Shown piece by piece: positions 30,395 to 41,400 of a stretch of DNA of 64,000 bases. The stretch spans positions 16,413,695 to 16,477,694 of the forward strand of contig OU964924.1 of assembly GCA_918807975.1 (NCBI GenBank). Reading direction: 5' to 3'. This DNA is from Aplidium turbinatum. Taxonomy: Eukaryota; Chordata; Ascidiacea; Aplousobranchia; Polyclinidae. The notes below the pieces were generated by a model. It did no database searches. It saw only the letters and a program-made list of their open reading frames with translations, and was not told the origin of the DNA. Positions within the stretch are counted from its first letter, which is position 1, and the number at the start of each line of letters is the position of its first letter. The position numbers were made by a program, and so were the translations under genes.

Positions 30395-33300
30395 GACATT
30401 TAACTGGCGTCGTCGGCAGGATCTTTACAGAATTTCTACAGGATTTTAGAAACATGGAGAAACTGATCGAAGTCCTGCAACAACAAATTGCCAACCAAGA
30501 ACGTCAGACGAAGGAGCAAATTGCCAGACAAGAAGAACGTCTGTACCAGACAAGAAGAACGTCACCAGGAACGTCAAGAAGAACAAGAAAGGCGCCACCA
30601 AGAACAATTACGAGAAATACGAGCCCAAACTGCGAGATCACAGCCAACAACAATACAACAACAGGTATCTTTACCTAAGTTCGTAGCGTTCGATGCCACC
30701 ACTGAACTGTGGGCAGACTATTGGAAGAGGTTTAACACCTTTGTAGCAGCACATTCAGTCGCACAAGACAAAATGCCGCAGGCTTTTCTCACCAATCAAT
30801 CACCTACAATCTACAAAATGTTAACAAATTTGGCTGCGCAGGAAACAAACCCAAAAGAAGTCAACGATCTCACCATGACGGAAATTACAAATTACATGGC
30901 TCAACAATTCGACCCAAAACGCTTCATCGTGAGGGAGCGATTCCGTTTCTGGAGCGAAATGAAGCGCAAGCCCGGGGAAACAGCTCAAGAACTAGCCATC
31001 CGCATACGTCAGGCAGCTGCCACCTGTGACTTCTCGTCCATTTCAAATCCATTGGACGAAGCTTTACGTACTCGTTTTATTTGTTCAATAGGTAACGAGG
31101 CGGTGCTTAAGGCGTTATTCAAAATCAGAGCTGATGAACTTACTTTCAAACGTGCGGTGGAGGTTGCATCAGAAACCGAAGAGGCAGCCAAGGTGGCCAA
31201 AGAAACTGTTTACGGCACTCCACCAGCACCAGTTGCGAAAGTAAGGACCATCAGCAAACCTCCAAAAACTAGGCAACTTACAGGTACTTTCTTTACTTCT
31301 AAAAATAAAGAATGCTATCGTTGTGGTAATTCCAACCACAACGCCAATGACTGTAGGTTTAAGAAAGCCACTTGCCATTTCTGCAATATTACGGGACACT
31401 TACAGAGTGTTTGTCGAAAGAAAGCTAGACAGTTCAAACCTTCTAAGGTAAATTGTATCGAGGAAATTAACATGCTCTCTAGTTCTTGCAGAAAACCTCG
31501 AAATTCAAAGTTGGAAGTACCGATCTCCATTAATTCGGTAACCACACACTTAGAACTGGACACTGCTACAAATGGAAATTTCCTTTCCAACGACGTCTGG
31601 ACTCGGGTAGGCGCACCTCAATTGCAAGCACCAGTGTCGCAGTTCCAATCTGCTACCAAGCATCTAGTACCAATCACGGGTTCTTTCACGGCCCAGGTAA
31701 CTTGTCCTTCCACGGGAAGGTCAGATAATATTCCTTTTGTAGTCACGACAGTCAAAGGACTGAACTTGCTAGGTCGTGATGCAATCTCGTCTTTAAGAAT
31801 TTCTATCGATAAATTCCTTCTGTCTAACTGTTCTACTTTACAGAGCATCCAGTCATGCGACAAGCCTGATAAGAGTCTGGAGAAGGCATGCTCCCTCTTA
31901 TGTGACGAGTTTAAAGATGTTTACGATGGGTCTCGGGTGCTTACGAGATTATGAACTAGACATAGATTTTAAGTCTGATGCTAAACCTGTTTTTCTAAAA
32001 CCTAGGCCTGTACCTTTCGCGCTAAAGGAGGACTTAGCACAAGCCTATGATTCGGGCATTGCACGTGGTGTATGGACACCAGTTCAGTTTTGCGATTGGG
32101 GCACACCGGTTGTTCCAGTCCGTAAGCGTTCAAATTCTTCAGAAGCGAAGGCCAAGTTACGCATTTGTGGCGATTATTCAGTCACGGTGAACCCTTCCCT
32201 GGAGACCCATCGTCACCCGTTACCCTTACCAGAAGACTTAATGCAAAAGTTGGGTGGTGGGTATGGTTTCAGCAAGATAGACTTGGCTGATGCCTACAAT
32301 CACATTCGACTTGGTCCTGACAGTCGAAAACGACTCGCATTAAGCACTCACCGTGGCGTACTTTTACAAAATGTTTTACCTTTTGGCATATCTTCTGCTC
32401 CAGGTTATTTTCAGAAGATCATGGACGACCTTACAGCTGACCTTCCAGGGGTCGCAGTCTACCTAGACGACATTCTTGTCAGTGGCAATACTGCTGAGGA
32501 GCATCTCCAGAATCTTAGACGGCTCCTCGATCGACTTCACTCAAAAGGCCTGAGGTGTAGGAAAGACAAGTGTAAGTTTGCACAACCTCAGGTAGAGTAT
32601 CTCGGACACATTTTGTCCAGGCAGGGCATCTCCAAAGGTCCCAAGGTAAACGCCGTACTGGAGATGTCTGCCCCCACTGACGTATCTTCTCTTCGTTTGT
32701 TTTTAGGTTCCTTACAATTTTATTCGAAGTTTCTACCGTTGAACGCTTCTACTGTAGCAGAACCACTATACCATCTCACGAAAAAGGACATTCCTTGGAG
32801 ATGGGGAAAACAAGAGGAAAACTCTTTTGCTCAGCTGAAGCATCATCTATCTACTGATGAGGTTCTTACACATTTCAATGCTTCACTTCCGGTAGGTATC
32901 GCATGTGATGCTTCTAGTGTGGGCATCGGTGCTACTTTGTTTCACCGTTACCCAGATGGCACAGAACGGCCTATTGCAAACGTTTCAAAGATATTAACAG
33001 CTTCGCAGAGAAACTATAGTCAAATTCAGAAAGAGGCTTTGTCGATAATTTTTGCGCTAAAGAAATTATCAATATCTTTTTGGTAGATCATTCATTTTGG
33101 TCACAGATCATAAACCATTGCTTAGTCTTTTTGGCCCGACCAAATCGACACCTTCTTTGGCAGCAAATCGTTTGGCTCGTTGGGCACTCTTTTTATCGCA
33201 ATTTACCTACACTATTGAGTACAGGAAGACGAAGGATCATCAAAACGCTGATGCTTTGAGTCGCTTACCAGCAGGAGGGGATAAAGTCTTCGATGAAGAG

Positions 33301-34699
33301 GAAAGTGCGGATGACATTGATATCGTCTGCGCTATCGATGCTTTGGATTTGCAGGTCCAGACCCCAAATGCTGCATCACTACGTAAAGAATCTTCTAAAG
33401 ATCCTATCATTTCCACGGTAATGCGTTTCATTCATGAAGGATGGCCGGCTAAGTCTTCTCCACAAGACCCGGTCGAACCGTTTCGTAAGTACGCAGACTC
33501 TCTTTCTACTTGTTACGGATGTCTACTTTACGGTTCCAGAGTGGTCATCCCTTCCAAACTTCGTCCTTCCGTCCTTCAGTTGCTTCATGAAGGACATTTC
33601 GGCATTGAGAGAATGAAGCAGTTGGCAAGGACGTCCGTCTACTGGCCAAACATCGATCGAGACATAGCGGAACTTTGTCACAAGTGCAGTACCTGTGGCA
33701 AATATCAACCGCAATCTAAAACCCAGGTCCAATCATGGACGGTTCCAGAAGCACCGTGGAGTCGCTTACACATAGATCATGCAGTAGAATTCATGGGTTA
33801 CTATTGGTTACTCAGCATTGATGCTTTTTCTAAATACCCTTGTATTCATGCTACTACTTCCTTATCTTCAACAGCTACTATCAACCTGCTAGAAGAGATT
33901 TTGCTCATTTCGGCTATCCCCATACTGTAGTTACCGATAATGCTACTACTTTTAAATCCACAGAATTCCAAACTTTCTGTAAGGAGAGGGGTATGGTACA
34001 CATCACGGGTGCCCCTTACCATCCGGAAACCAATGGAGCGGCGGAACGCCTCGTACGTACGTTCAAGCAAGCACTTCGCAAATCTTCCCTGCCCCGAAAC
34101 AAGCAGTCTTGGAATTCCTACAGCAGTATCGACGCACGCCCACTCCGAGTGGCTACTCTCCAAGCCAATTACTCAACAATCGTCAGATTCGAACCAAGAT
34201 CGACACGCTTCTCCCCACACCGTCTCAAGTGGTACCCCGACAAAACCCTCACAACACGGACGCCTCTGAAGTTACAAAACGACATTTCAAACCGGGAGAT
34301 CCCTGTTACGCGCTATCATTCACTCCACGACGGAGCCAGGATCCTCGTTGGGTTCCAGCCGAGGTGATTAAGCGACAGGGTAGCCGAATCTTCCTGGTAC
34401 GTCTGCTGCCACATGGTCCGACGTGGAGGCGCCATATGGACCAACTGCAACCTCGCTATGCATCATCGGAGGACCAGGAGCCGGGAGAAACTCCTGCACC
34501 AACAGTCGACTCCTCCGCTGTCTCCACCTCAGCCCGAACGAATTCGGACGACACACCGACTGTACCGGAATTCGGGCCACACAACCCACGAAGGTCGAGC
34601 CGTCGCCGCAGACCTCCGGCCCGTTTCGGACTTTGAGTTTTATTGTTAATTCGGTGTCTTGTTCATTTTTATGTTTGTGTATAAAAATTATCGGGGAGG

Positions 34700-35281
34700 T
34701 GTTATAGTCGTCATTTTATTTACGTTGAATATATGTAACTCGTGACCAGCGTCACTACATAATCACCGTTCAGCGTTTTCTGGTACAGACGTTGGAATTG
34801 ATTACCACCGCACTGCGCGTGTAATCAATTGAGCGTTCTGTACCACGTTCCTCAGTTGATTGTTTTGCGTTTCTTTCTTACTATATATTGCGTTGATTTT
34901 ATACACTGAATCAGTAAGTAACAAAACCAGCTCAGTGGCCGAGTGGTTTCGCCTTCGGCTCTGGTGCTGGTAGATCTGAGATCGATTCCAGGTCGGGTCA
35001 AACCGAAGACTTTAAAAATGGTACCGATTGTGTTCTATCCTGCATATCGCAGTGAGAATGAGTCGGGTAATAGGCTAATGTGATAACATCGTAAACCTGA
35101 TATAAATTAAAAATGAGCCCTGTCGCTAAAAGACCTTAGCTGTTGTAAAGCGACAATAAATAAAACCATAACATTATTATTATTAGTAAGTAACAAGAGG
35201 TAAATGGTTTTCTCACTTGGTTGGCTATCGCTACAATTATTATTATTGTTTATTTTATATTAAACGTCTGGAAATACAACA
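34700..35281 (+). repeat. Gypsy 3' LTR, interrupted by a SINE
   Basis: 582 bp, made of the 310-bp LTR plus a 260-bp SINE and a 12-bp target duplication. Confidence 0.9.
34925..35184 (+). mobile_element. tRNA-derived SINE inside the 3' LTR
   Basis: 12-bp duplication agtaagtaacaa (34913-34924 and 35185-35196). The head has tcagtggccgagtggtt (A box) and gatcgattccagg (B box). The body ends ctgtcgctaaaagacc... taaagcgacaataaataaaa, with a (att)n tail. A typical young SINE insertion and the most recent event in this nest. Confidence 0.9.
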
Positions 35282-36118
35282 CAAATCATTGGCCAATGGG
35301 TATAAATTACAATTTGATAAATGTTGCCAGCAACAACACATTTCTCATAATGAGAGGCAATGGGAAAAGTAACAAAAAAACAGATTTTCTCAAACAACTT
35401 AGCTTTCAGCTTGCTCAAACGTATGTCAACAAAAGAAAATTGGCGAAAGAAACTAAACTACTTGCCGAAAAGTCGAGGTTCATCGATGTTGCTACTTCAA
35501 GCACTTTCAATCGCACAGTTCAAACTATCAAACGGGGAAGATGCTACAGATGTGCAAAGCATACTCGTTCTAAATGTGTCACTTGTAGCCGACGGGTTTG
35601 CCCACCACACTGAAAACTTCAGAAGAACCAATATTGCTTGGAATGCTGAACAATTTGTTGTAGTGCTCCAAATTCCTTCGTTTTTGTGTTTGAAATATAC
35701 GTGGCAAAACTTCGCTTGTTAAGATTTCTTTGCATTTTATCTGACAGCTAGTAATCTAAAACTATGTCCTGGATAGAAGATAGACCTCCCAATTAGGATT
35801 AATGATTGTTTTGTTGAGGTTTTATCAACATCAAATCATCTAAAATAACAACTTCACTTTGAGACCAGCGCATTTGTATCGAAAAACACAAGAAAATGCC
35901 ATGTTGACAATTTGTCAACATCTGTGCCGATTAAGTTACCTAAAATCCCTGTGCTAATAAGGGTTAAAATTAGGCAAGTTTTTTTAGACTGAAAGCATCA
36001 TTCCCAAGCATAAACAGACTGAAAGCATCATTCTCAATATCGTGACGTCACACGCGTGCCAAAGTGGGGTTGTAACTCCCCTGCCATGGCCCAATGCCCC
36101 CCCCTGCGTACGCCACTG

Positions 36119-37370
36119 GTAGGCTTTTCAATCGGTTTTGAGTCGTAGGCCTACTGGAGTGCAAACAATTCTTTACAAATTTCAGTAATTGCTAAAACCA
36201 CGTTCTCAAAGCGCAACCGTTGGAGGTATAGCTACCGGAACACAAAAAAATCATAACAAAACTATTTGGAAAAACCTTTCAAAAGTTGCAATCAATGATT
36301 CCTTATTGTATTGATTATGGGGTGGTTCGTCCTGGTTTGCAGCTGAAGTTTGCTGTGTGGCTTTCTGTCAAAAGTACCAACTCATCCAAAATGTCTTGAA
36401 AAATGTCATTGTTGTAGCCTACAAATGGTTTAAATTTGTTCCACATGCCCGAAACTGCACAACAGACATACGATGAAATTTTCATGGAACTTCAAACTCA
36501 TCGACGATATGTTTGAGTTTGTTGATACATTTGTCAATTCCAACAACTATCGAATTCTTTGCAATGTGCGGTAGAATACACTTCCTTCGAATGATTCAGC
36601 TAGTTAAGTGGAGTTATAAAAGCGTTCTGTCTTCAGGAAAAAAAATCATTTTTTTTTAAATTTATAATCGCCACTGCAACTTTAGCTTGCGAGCAGTAGC
36701 CTACTCTTCTCAGCTTTCTCTTACTTAGATTACACCTTCCTTTAATTTCATTAAATTCGTCAGTGAATCTTGTTTAGGACCGTAATCCACATAGGCTAAT
36801 GCAAAGCAGTCACAAATTTAAAACTGCTAGTTGTAGGCTACTTTAGCATTGACTCAGCTTCCGATCAAGCTCTTGTTGGTTTCAACTTGATGCATTTAAG
36901 AAACGTCTTTATAAGAGCTTCAATTGCAAAAGGGTAATATAAAGCATTGAGTTTGACTGCACCACGCCTTGATTACTCTCTCGAAGTCAATTTTTTTTGC
37001 AAGATGATAGGACAGCTTGTTTAGATTTTCAGAATTTTTCCTCTGACTGGGCTATAACTTTGAAGAGGCCACAAGCTTACAGATAATCAATTACTCCAAA
37101 AATGATAAGACATTTGAACAACGCTGTCTGTAGGCAACATAATGAATTCAAACTAGATTTAAGCAACAACATCTATAAAAAAAACTCAAATAAAGAAAAA
37201 ACTCACTACCTTCCAAAATCCCATCATCTTGAGAAGCATGACCAACAAAAGGCTACTTAATTGACCACAAGAAAACAGAAGATCTTTTAACTATGGCAAA
37301 ATTAGCCTACATCCAATTGCAGCAATAAGTTAATAAAATCAAAAGTTTTAAAACTGTACTGCAACACTAA
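36119..37370. other. No recognised gene
   Basis: AT-rich. MPETAQQTYDEIFMELQTHR can be read near 36445 but stops soon after. No repeats shared with other parts were noticed. Confidence 0.3.
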
Positions 37371-37600
37371 AAGATCACAATTCGGAATCAGCAAAGTTTG
37401 CACAGAAAGAAAAGTAGAAGGAAAAAGAAAACGTGGCAGACAACCAAAACGATGGCAAGACAACATCCAATCACGAACCGGACTCAGCTTGGCGACACTG
37501 GGCGAGCTGGCTCAAAATCGCCACTCTTGGAAGCAAATAACTCATGTTGATGCGCAATCTGCTGCAGACGGAGATGATGACTGATGATGATCCATAAACA
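37371..37600 (+). mobile_element. LINE ORF C-terminal fragment
   Basis: The frame reads KVEGKRKRGRQPKRWQDNI, then RTGLSLATLGELAQNRHSW, and closes with DAQSAADGDDD and a stop. A GR-R-K-W-DNI stretch followed by LA-DR-W and an acidic end is typical of the C-terminus of many non-LTR ORFs of RTE-like type. A short gatgat run follows. Confidence 0.6.
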
Positions 37601-37926
37601 ACAAATATACAGGATTTACTTTCTTTAATCGTGCTTGGACTGATACCTTTAACTTTCCCAGATAACTTATGTTGGATACAACATCCTATGCCTGGCCAAC
37701 GCAGATTTTGAAGTTAAGGTTCAGTTGTCAAGCAAAAATAGTTCCCGCTTAGCTAAAACAGCACCAGTTTTCAAGTTGAAACTATCAGTACAATCGAAAC
37801 CGTTCAATGATGCAGAAATCATTTCAGCTTCAGATTTTACGTCTGGAAGCTGTTCAACATCGCCTACCTTAACACGAAAATGATTTGTTCTTGATGAGAA
37901 GCATCGAGAGTGACATTTAGGCTACA
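37601..37926. other. No recognised gene
   Basis: Between two LINE fragments; nothing identified. Confidence 0.3.
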
Positions 37927-38494
37927 ATGCTTGAAAAATACATGAAACTACACACCGTTGTTTGCGTTTGGTCTGAAGGAGAGCAACCTCTGTACATTTT
38001 GCAAAATTGCTACGGAGAATACCTTTCATTTGTTTTGCGAATGTCATGTTGTAAAGAATTATTGGGAAGATGTTTTTTCTTGGATATCAGCAAAACTGAG
38101 ATATCCTGTTATAGCTAATGACCAGTTGATTCTGTTTGGAACTGTGAATTCTAATTTGTTGAATTGTTTACTTTTATGCGCAAGATATGTTGTTTATCGA
38201 TGCAAATATGCCGAAGCTAACCCGACGATTTCCCAGTTTATTCAAACGGTAAAAGAAACTCGGCAATCAGAGCGAGTGATCGCCGTAAAGTCTAAGAATT
38301 TGAAAAAACACCAATTGAAATGGAACCACATGACATAGATAGTTTGTGAACTAGAACTTGCATGCATCTTGCTGATGTGCTGATGAGTACAATATTTTTG
38401 TGTTTGTTATCTGTGTTGTTATTGTTGTGTAATAAAAAAAAAAAAAATAAATAAAAAAAATAAATAAATAAAAAAAAAAAATAAAAAAAAAAAT
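37927..38494 (+). mobile_element. L1/Tx1-like LINE, 3' end with A-rich tail
   Basis: The frame 37958-38338 reads FGLKESNLCTFCKIATENTF, then HLFCECHVVKNYWEDVFSWI, the CCHC-like zinc-binding end of L1/Tx1-type ORF2 proteins. It continues RYVVYRCKYAEANPTISQFI to a stop. About 90 bp of 3' UTR and an impure 70-bp A-rich tract (38430-38494) follow. 5'-truncated. Confidence 0.75.
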
Positions 38495-41400
38495 AAGGCT
38501 AATTCTAATGTTGAAGGTAAAACTGAACCGTCATGGTCATCTGGGGCAGCCAACCAGTTCGACCAGGATGAGACTTCTGGCAGTAGTGGTACTAGCAGGG
38601 AGCAATATCAAGTTATAGATGCGCTCTCGGGTCACGACCTCTCTCCAAGTCTGAAAAGCGAGGTTCAGTTTCATGGCAAAACCACAGTGCCGCCTGACTT
38701 TCGCGGTGAACCACAATTGACGCTCGGTTATGCAACTAGTTATGGATTCTCAAGAAGAGCAAGTGCGCCACCTGGCTTCCAGTCCAGGTTTGATGTGCCC
38801 AATATTTGGTCTGATAATCAGGGTCACATGCCCAGAGATTGGACTCCTAGACAGACTAGTTATTTACGCTCCGCACCCCAACCCAGTCGGCCTTATATGG
38901 CGCCTACATCACCGGCTGTGCAGCTTCCCCAGCTGCAGCTGAGGAAATTTAGTGGGGACATTGGGCAGTATCCATCCTTTGTCCAAGAGTTTAAGGCATT
39001 CGTTGAAGGCAGCTGCTATGATAGTCATAGACGGCTATTATACCTGCAGATGTATGTCACCGGAGAGCCAGCCAGGTTGATCCAAAATTGTAATGTCTAC
39101 CCAGACAAGGGGGAAGGATACTATAAAGCATGGGAGCTTTTAAATAATCGGTATGGCAACAACCTCAGGATGCGGGTGAAAGTTAAGGAAGAACTGATAA
39201 AGGGTCCCAAAATCCGTTCATCAGACTCAGAGCGACTCAATGACATGGCTCTCCGGATGAACAATTGCAAATGCCTTTTTGAAGCAGGTGGCAACTTGGG
39301 AGAACTTAACGGTTCGGAAATATTAAGCCTCCTGTTAGCTCGCTTACCCCTAAAGCTTCAAGAAAGGTTTGCTGAGTTGGCATTTCACAAACAGCGTGTA
39401 GGGGAGCAGGCCACTTTTGTAGATCTTTTGGAGTTAGTTAACGATGCAGCTCGCTATGCCGAAATGGAGTGGGCTCAACAGGTATTTAAGGCACAGGCAA
39501 ATAATGACTTCCATTTGAAAACACACCAGAAGGAACACAACCGGAAGGACAGGATATTGGCAGTCTCCAACAACATGACGGGGAATGTTAAAACTTCTGT
39601 AAAAAAGGAATGTCCTGTTTGCAGTGAGGACCACCCCATCTGGCGTTGTAATACTTTCCTAGAGACATCCATATCCGACCGCCGCAATTTGGTGCGTGAG
39701 TGGGGACTTTGTTTCAACTGCTTAAAAGGGGGTCACCTTGCATCTAAATGCAACTTTAGGAAGCATTGCCAGAAATGCCATCAAAGACACAACACTCTAC
39801 TTCATTACGAAGGCGAGCAAACAACTGCACCTAACAAGTCCCTCTTTGCATCGACGCCGATAGAAGTACCTACCCACCCCGTCTTAAGCATTGTACCGGT
39901 AAAGGTTTGGGGGGGTGACCAGGAACAAGCTATTTGTACCTATGCTCTTATGGATACCGGCTCCACCACAAGCATTTGCACTCAACGCTTGGTGAAAAGA
40001 TTGAGGTTAAAAGAATCCATTGGAGGTGCATCTCTCCAAGGCATTGGTAACTCGGCCACCTGCCATTCTAAAGTCAAAGCGCTGCACATCCAGGGAATGG
40101 CAGAAGATGAAGTCTTTGCAATTCCTTCGGTGATGGTACTACAAAAACTACCTAATCTGTCAGGCAATATCCCCTCTAATAGGATTTCAGGAGAGTACAA
40201 TCACTTAAGGGACATTCAATTTCCTAAACTGCCTTCACAACAAGTGGATTTACTGATAGGCATGGATGCCCATGAGGTCTTCCGTATTAAAGAGCAGCGC
40301 TGTGGTAAGGCTGGTGAACCATTTGGGTGGCATACAGCAATTGGATGGACATTGTTTGGAGCCGAATTTGAAGAAAATGTCAACTCGGATAGTGGTGGCA
40401 CTGGCATCAGCCTTACGGCAGTGAAAACCTCGGAAGGGCTCCATGAACAAGTGCTGCAGTTCTTGGAACAAGATTTTAAGGATGCCGAAGAGGTCCAACA
40501 GGTGTCCATGTCCAGGGAGGATCAAAGGGCCTTATCAGTCATGGAAGACTCGGTTAAAAAGGTTGGTGGCCATTATCAAATGAGACTCCCCTGGCGAGAT
40601 GAAAACGTACCCCTCCCAAATAACCGGATTGTGGCAGAGCGGCGCCTTCAGTCTCTTAAAAACAAACTTGTTTGTAACGAGGAGGTAAGGGGCTTATATG
40701 CTCAAAAAATTAATGAGTACATTGTAAACGAATATGCCAGTCAGGTGACTAATCCCACTCCTTCAGATCGTACATGGTACCTCCCTCACCACGCTACAGG
40801 GCCGAAGTTTCGAGTGGTTTTTGATTGTGCTGCCAAATACAAGGGAGTTTCCCTTAACAGCACACTGCTGCAGGGTCCAGACCTCTGCAACAATTTAACC
40901 GGTGTACTTCTTAGATTTCGTCAGGATCCAATCGCATTCATTGCAGACATCCGCAGTATGTTCCACCAGGTGCGAGTGGACCCTGCAGACAGAGATGCTC
41001 TCCGATTTCTTTGGTGGCCTGATGGTGACCTGGGTAAGACGCCGGCGGAATATCAAATGAATGCATTTCCCTTTGGTGCAACATGTTCGCCTAGTTGCAC
41101 CTCTTATGCACTCCTGCAAACAGCAAAGGACAATGCCACCGGTGCATGCAAAGAGGTAAGAGACACAGTAGGTAACAGCTTTTATGTCGACGACCTCTTA
41201 AAATCATGTGGTAGTGCAGATGAAGCTACCAAACTAATAAGTGAGCTTCTTCCATTGCTGCACAGTGGTGGGTTCCATCTGACCAAGTTCGTCGCGAATT
41301 ACCCAGATGTTTTGAATTGTGTTTTAGACGATGACATCGCCAAGTCTGGACCGGATGTGTCACTGCATGACGAGACAGTTGAGAAGGCCTTGGGTGTTTT

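Larger units (their letters stand above)
30085..35281 (+). mobile_element. Gypsy (Ty3-type) LTR retrotransposon, fossil copy
   Basis: A 5-bp duplication caaat (30080-30084 and 35282-35286) bounds the element. Parts in order: 5' LTR; gag-like region with two zinc knuckles (about 30.5-31.5 kb); protease-like region; reverse transcriptase with YLDDILVSG (about 32.0-32.7 kb); RNase H; integrase (about 33.5-34.3 kb); purine-rich tract ggggaggt before the 3' LTR. The coding part is broken in a few places. The two LTRs look identical apart from the SINE, so the insertion is young. It lies in the piggyBac transposase gene. Confidence 0.92.
28749..35613 (+). pseudogene. piggyBac transposase, broken
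   Basis: Coding pieces are 28749-29146 (acidic start, then LFPGRLRRRNILM), 29154-29567 (LRRLWDPLDSRPFYSVAMAQ, then ALTVDEQLIGYRSK with the first catalytic-region Asp), 29537-29794 (MPSKPRKFGVKFFWLCESTS), 29887-30084 (DYHKHKGGVDTLDENCEEF) and, after the Gypsy insertion, 35282-35613. The last piece ends in the piggyBac Cys-rich domain (CYRCAKHTRSKC, CVTC, RRVC) and a stop. Frames change at least three times before the insertion, so the gene was already dying or dead. It would have cut and pasted DNA at TTAA. Confidence 0.9.
28147..35963 (+). mobile_element. piggyBac transposon, interrupted by a Gypsy element
   Basis: TTAA lies on both sides (28143-28146 and 35964-35967). Ends are cccttatcagcaca and, in reverse, cccttattagcaca. 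Subterminal inverted repeats (taacttaatcggcaca with ttgaca-ttgtcaa palindromes) lie at about 28320-28362 and 35898-35940; another such palindrome adjoins the left end. TTAA targets and CCC ends are diagnostic of piggyBac. Confidence 0.9.
27761..36118. mobile_element. hAT-type TIR element enclosing the piggyBac nest
   Basis: cagtggcgtacgcagg at 27761 and its perfect reverse complement at 36103-36118, each followed inward by a G-rich or C-rich run. CAGTGGCG ends are common in hAT MITEs. The 8-bp flanks (gttaggtt and gtaggctt) match only partly, so the pairing rests on the TIRs. Without its nested insertions it would be only about 540 bp. Confidence 0.6.

Noticed and set aside
34925-35010. Possible tRNA gene with variable arm
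   Set aside because: It is flanked by 12-bp duplications and has a SINE body and tail, so it is a retroposed SINE.
36445-36520. Short frame PETAQQTYDEIFMELQTHRR as a transposase remnant
   Set aside because: It is too short and has no second supporting motif nearby.
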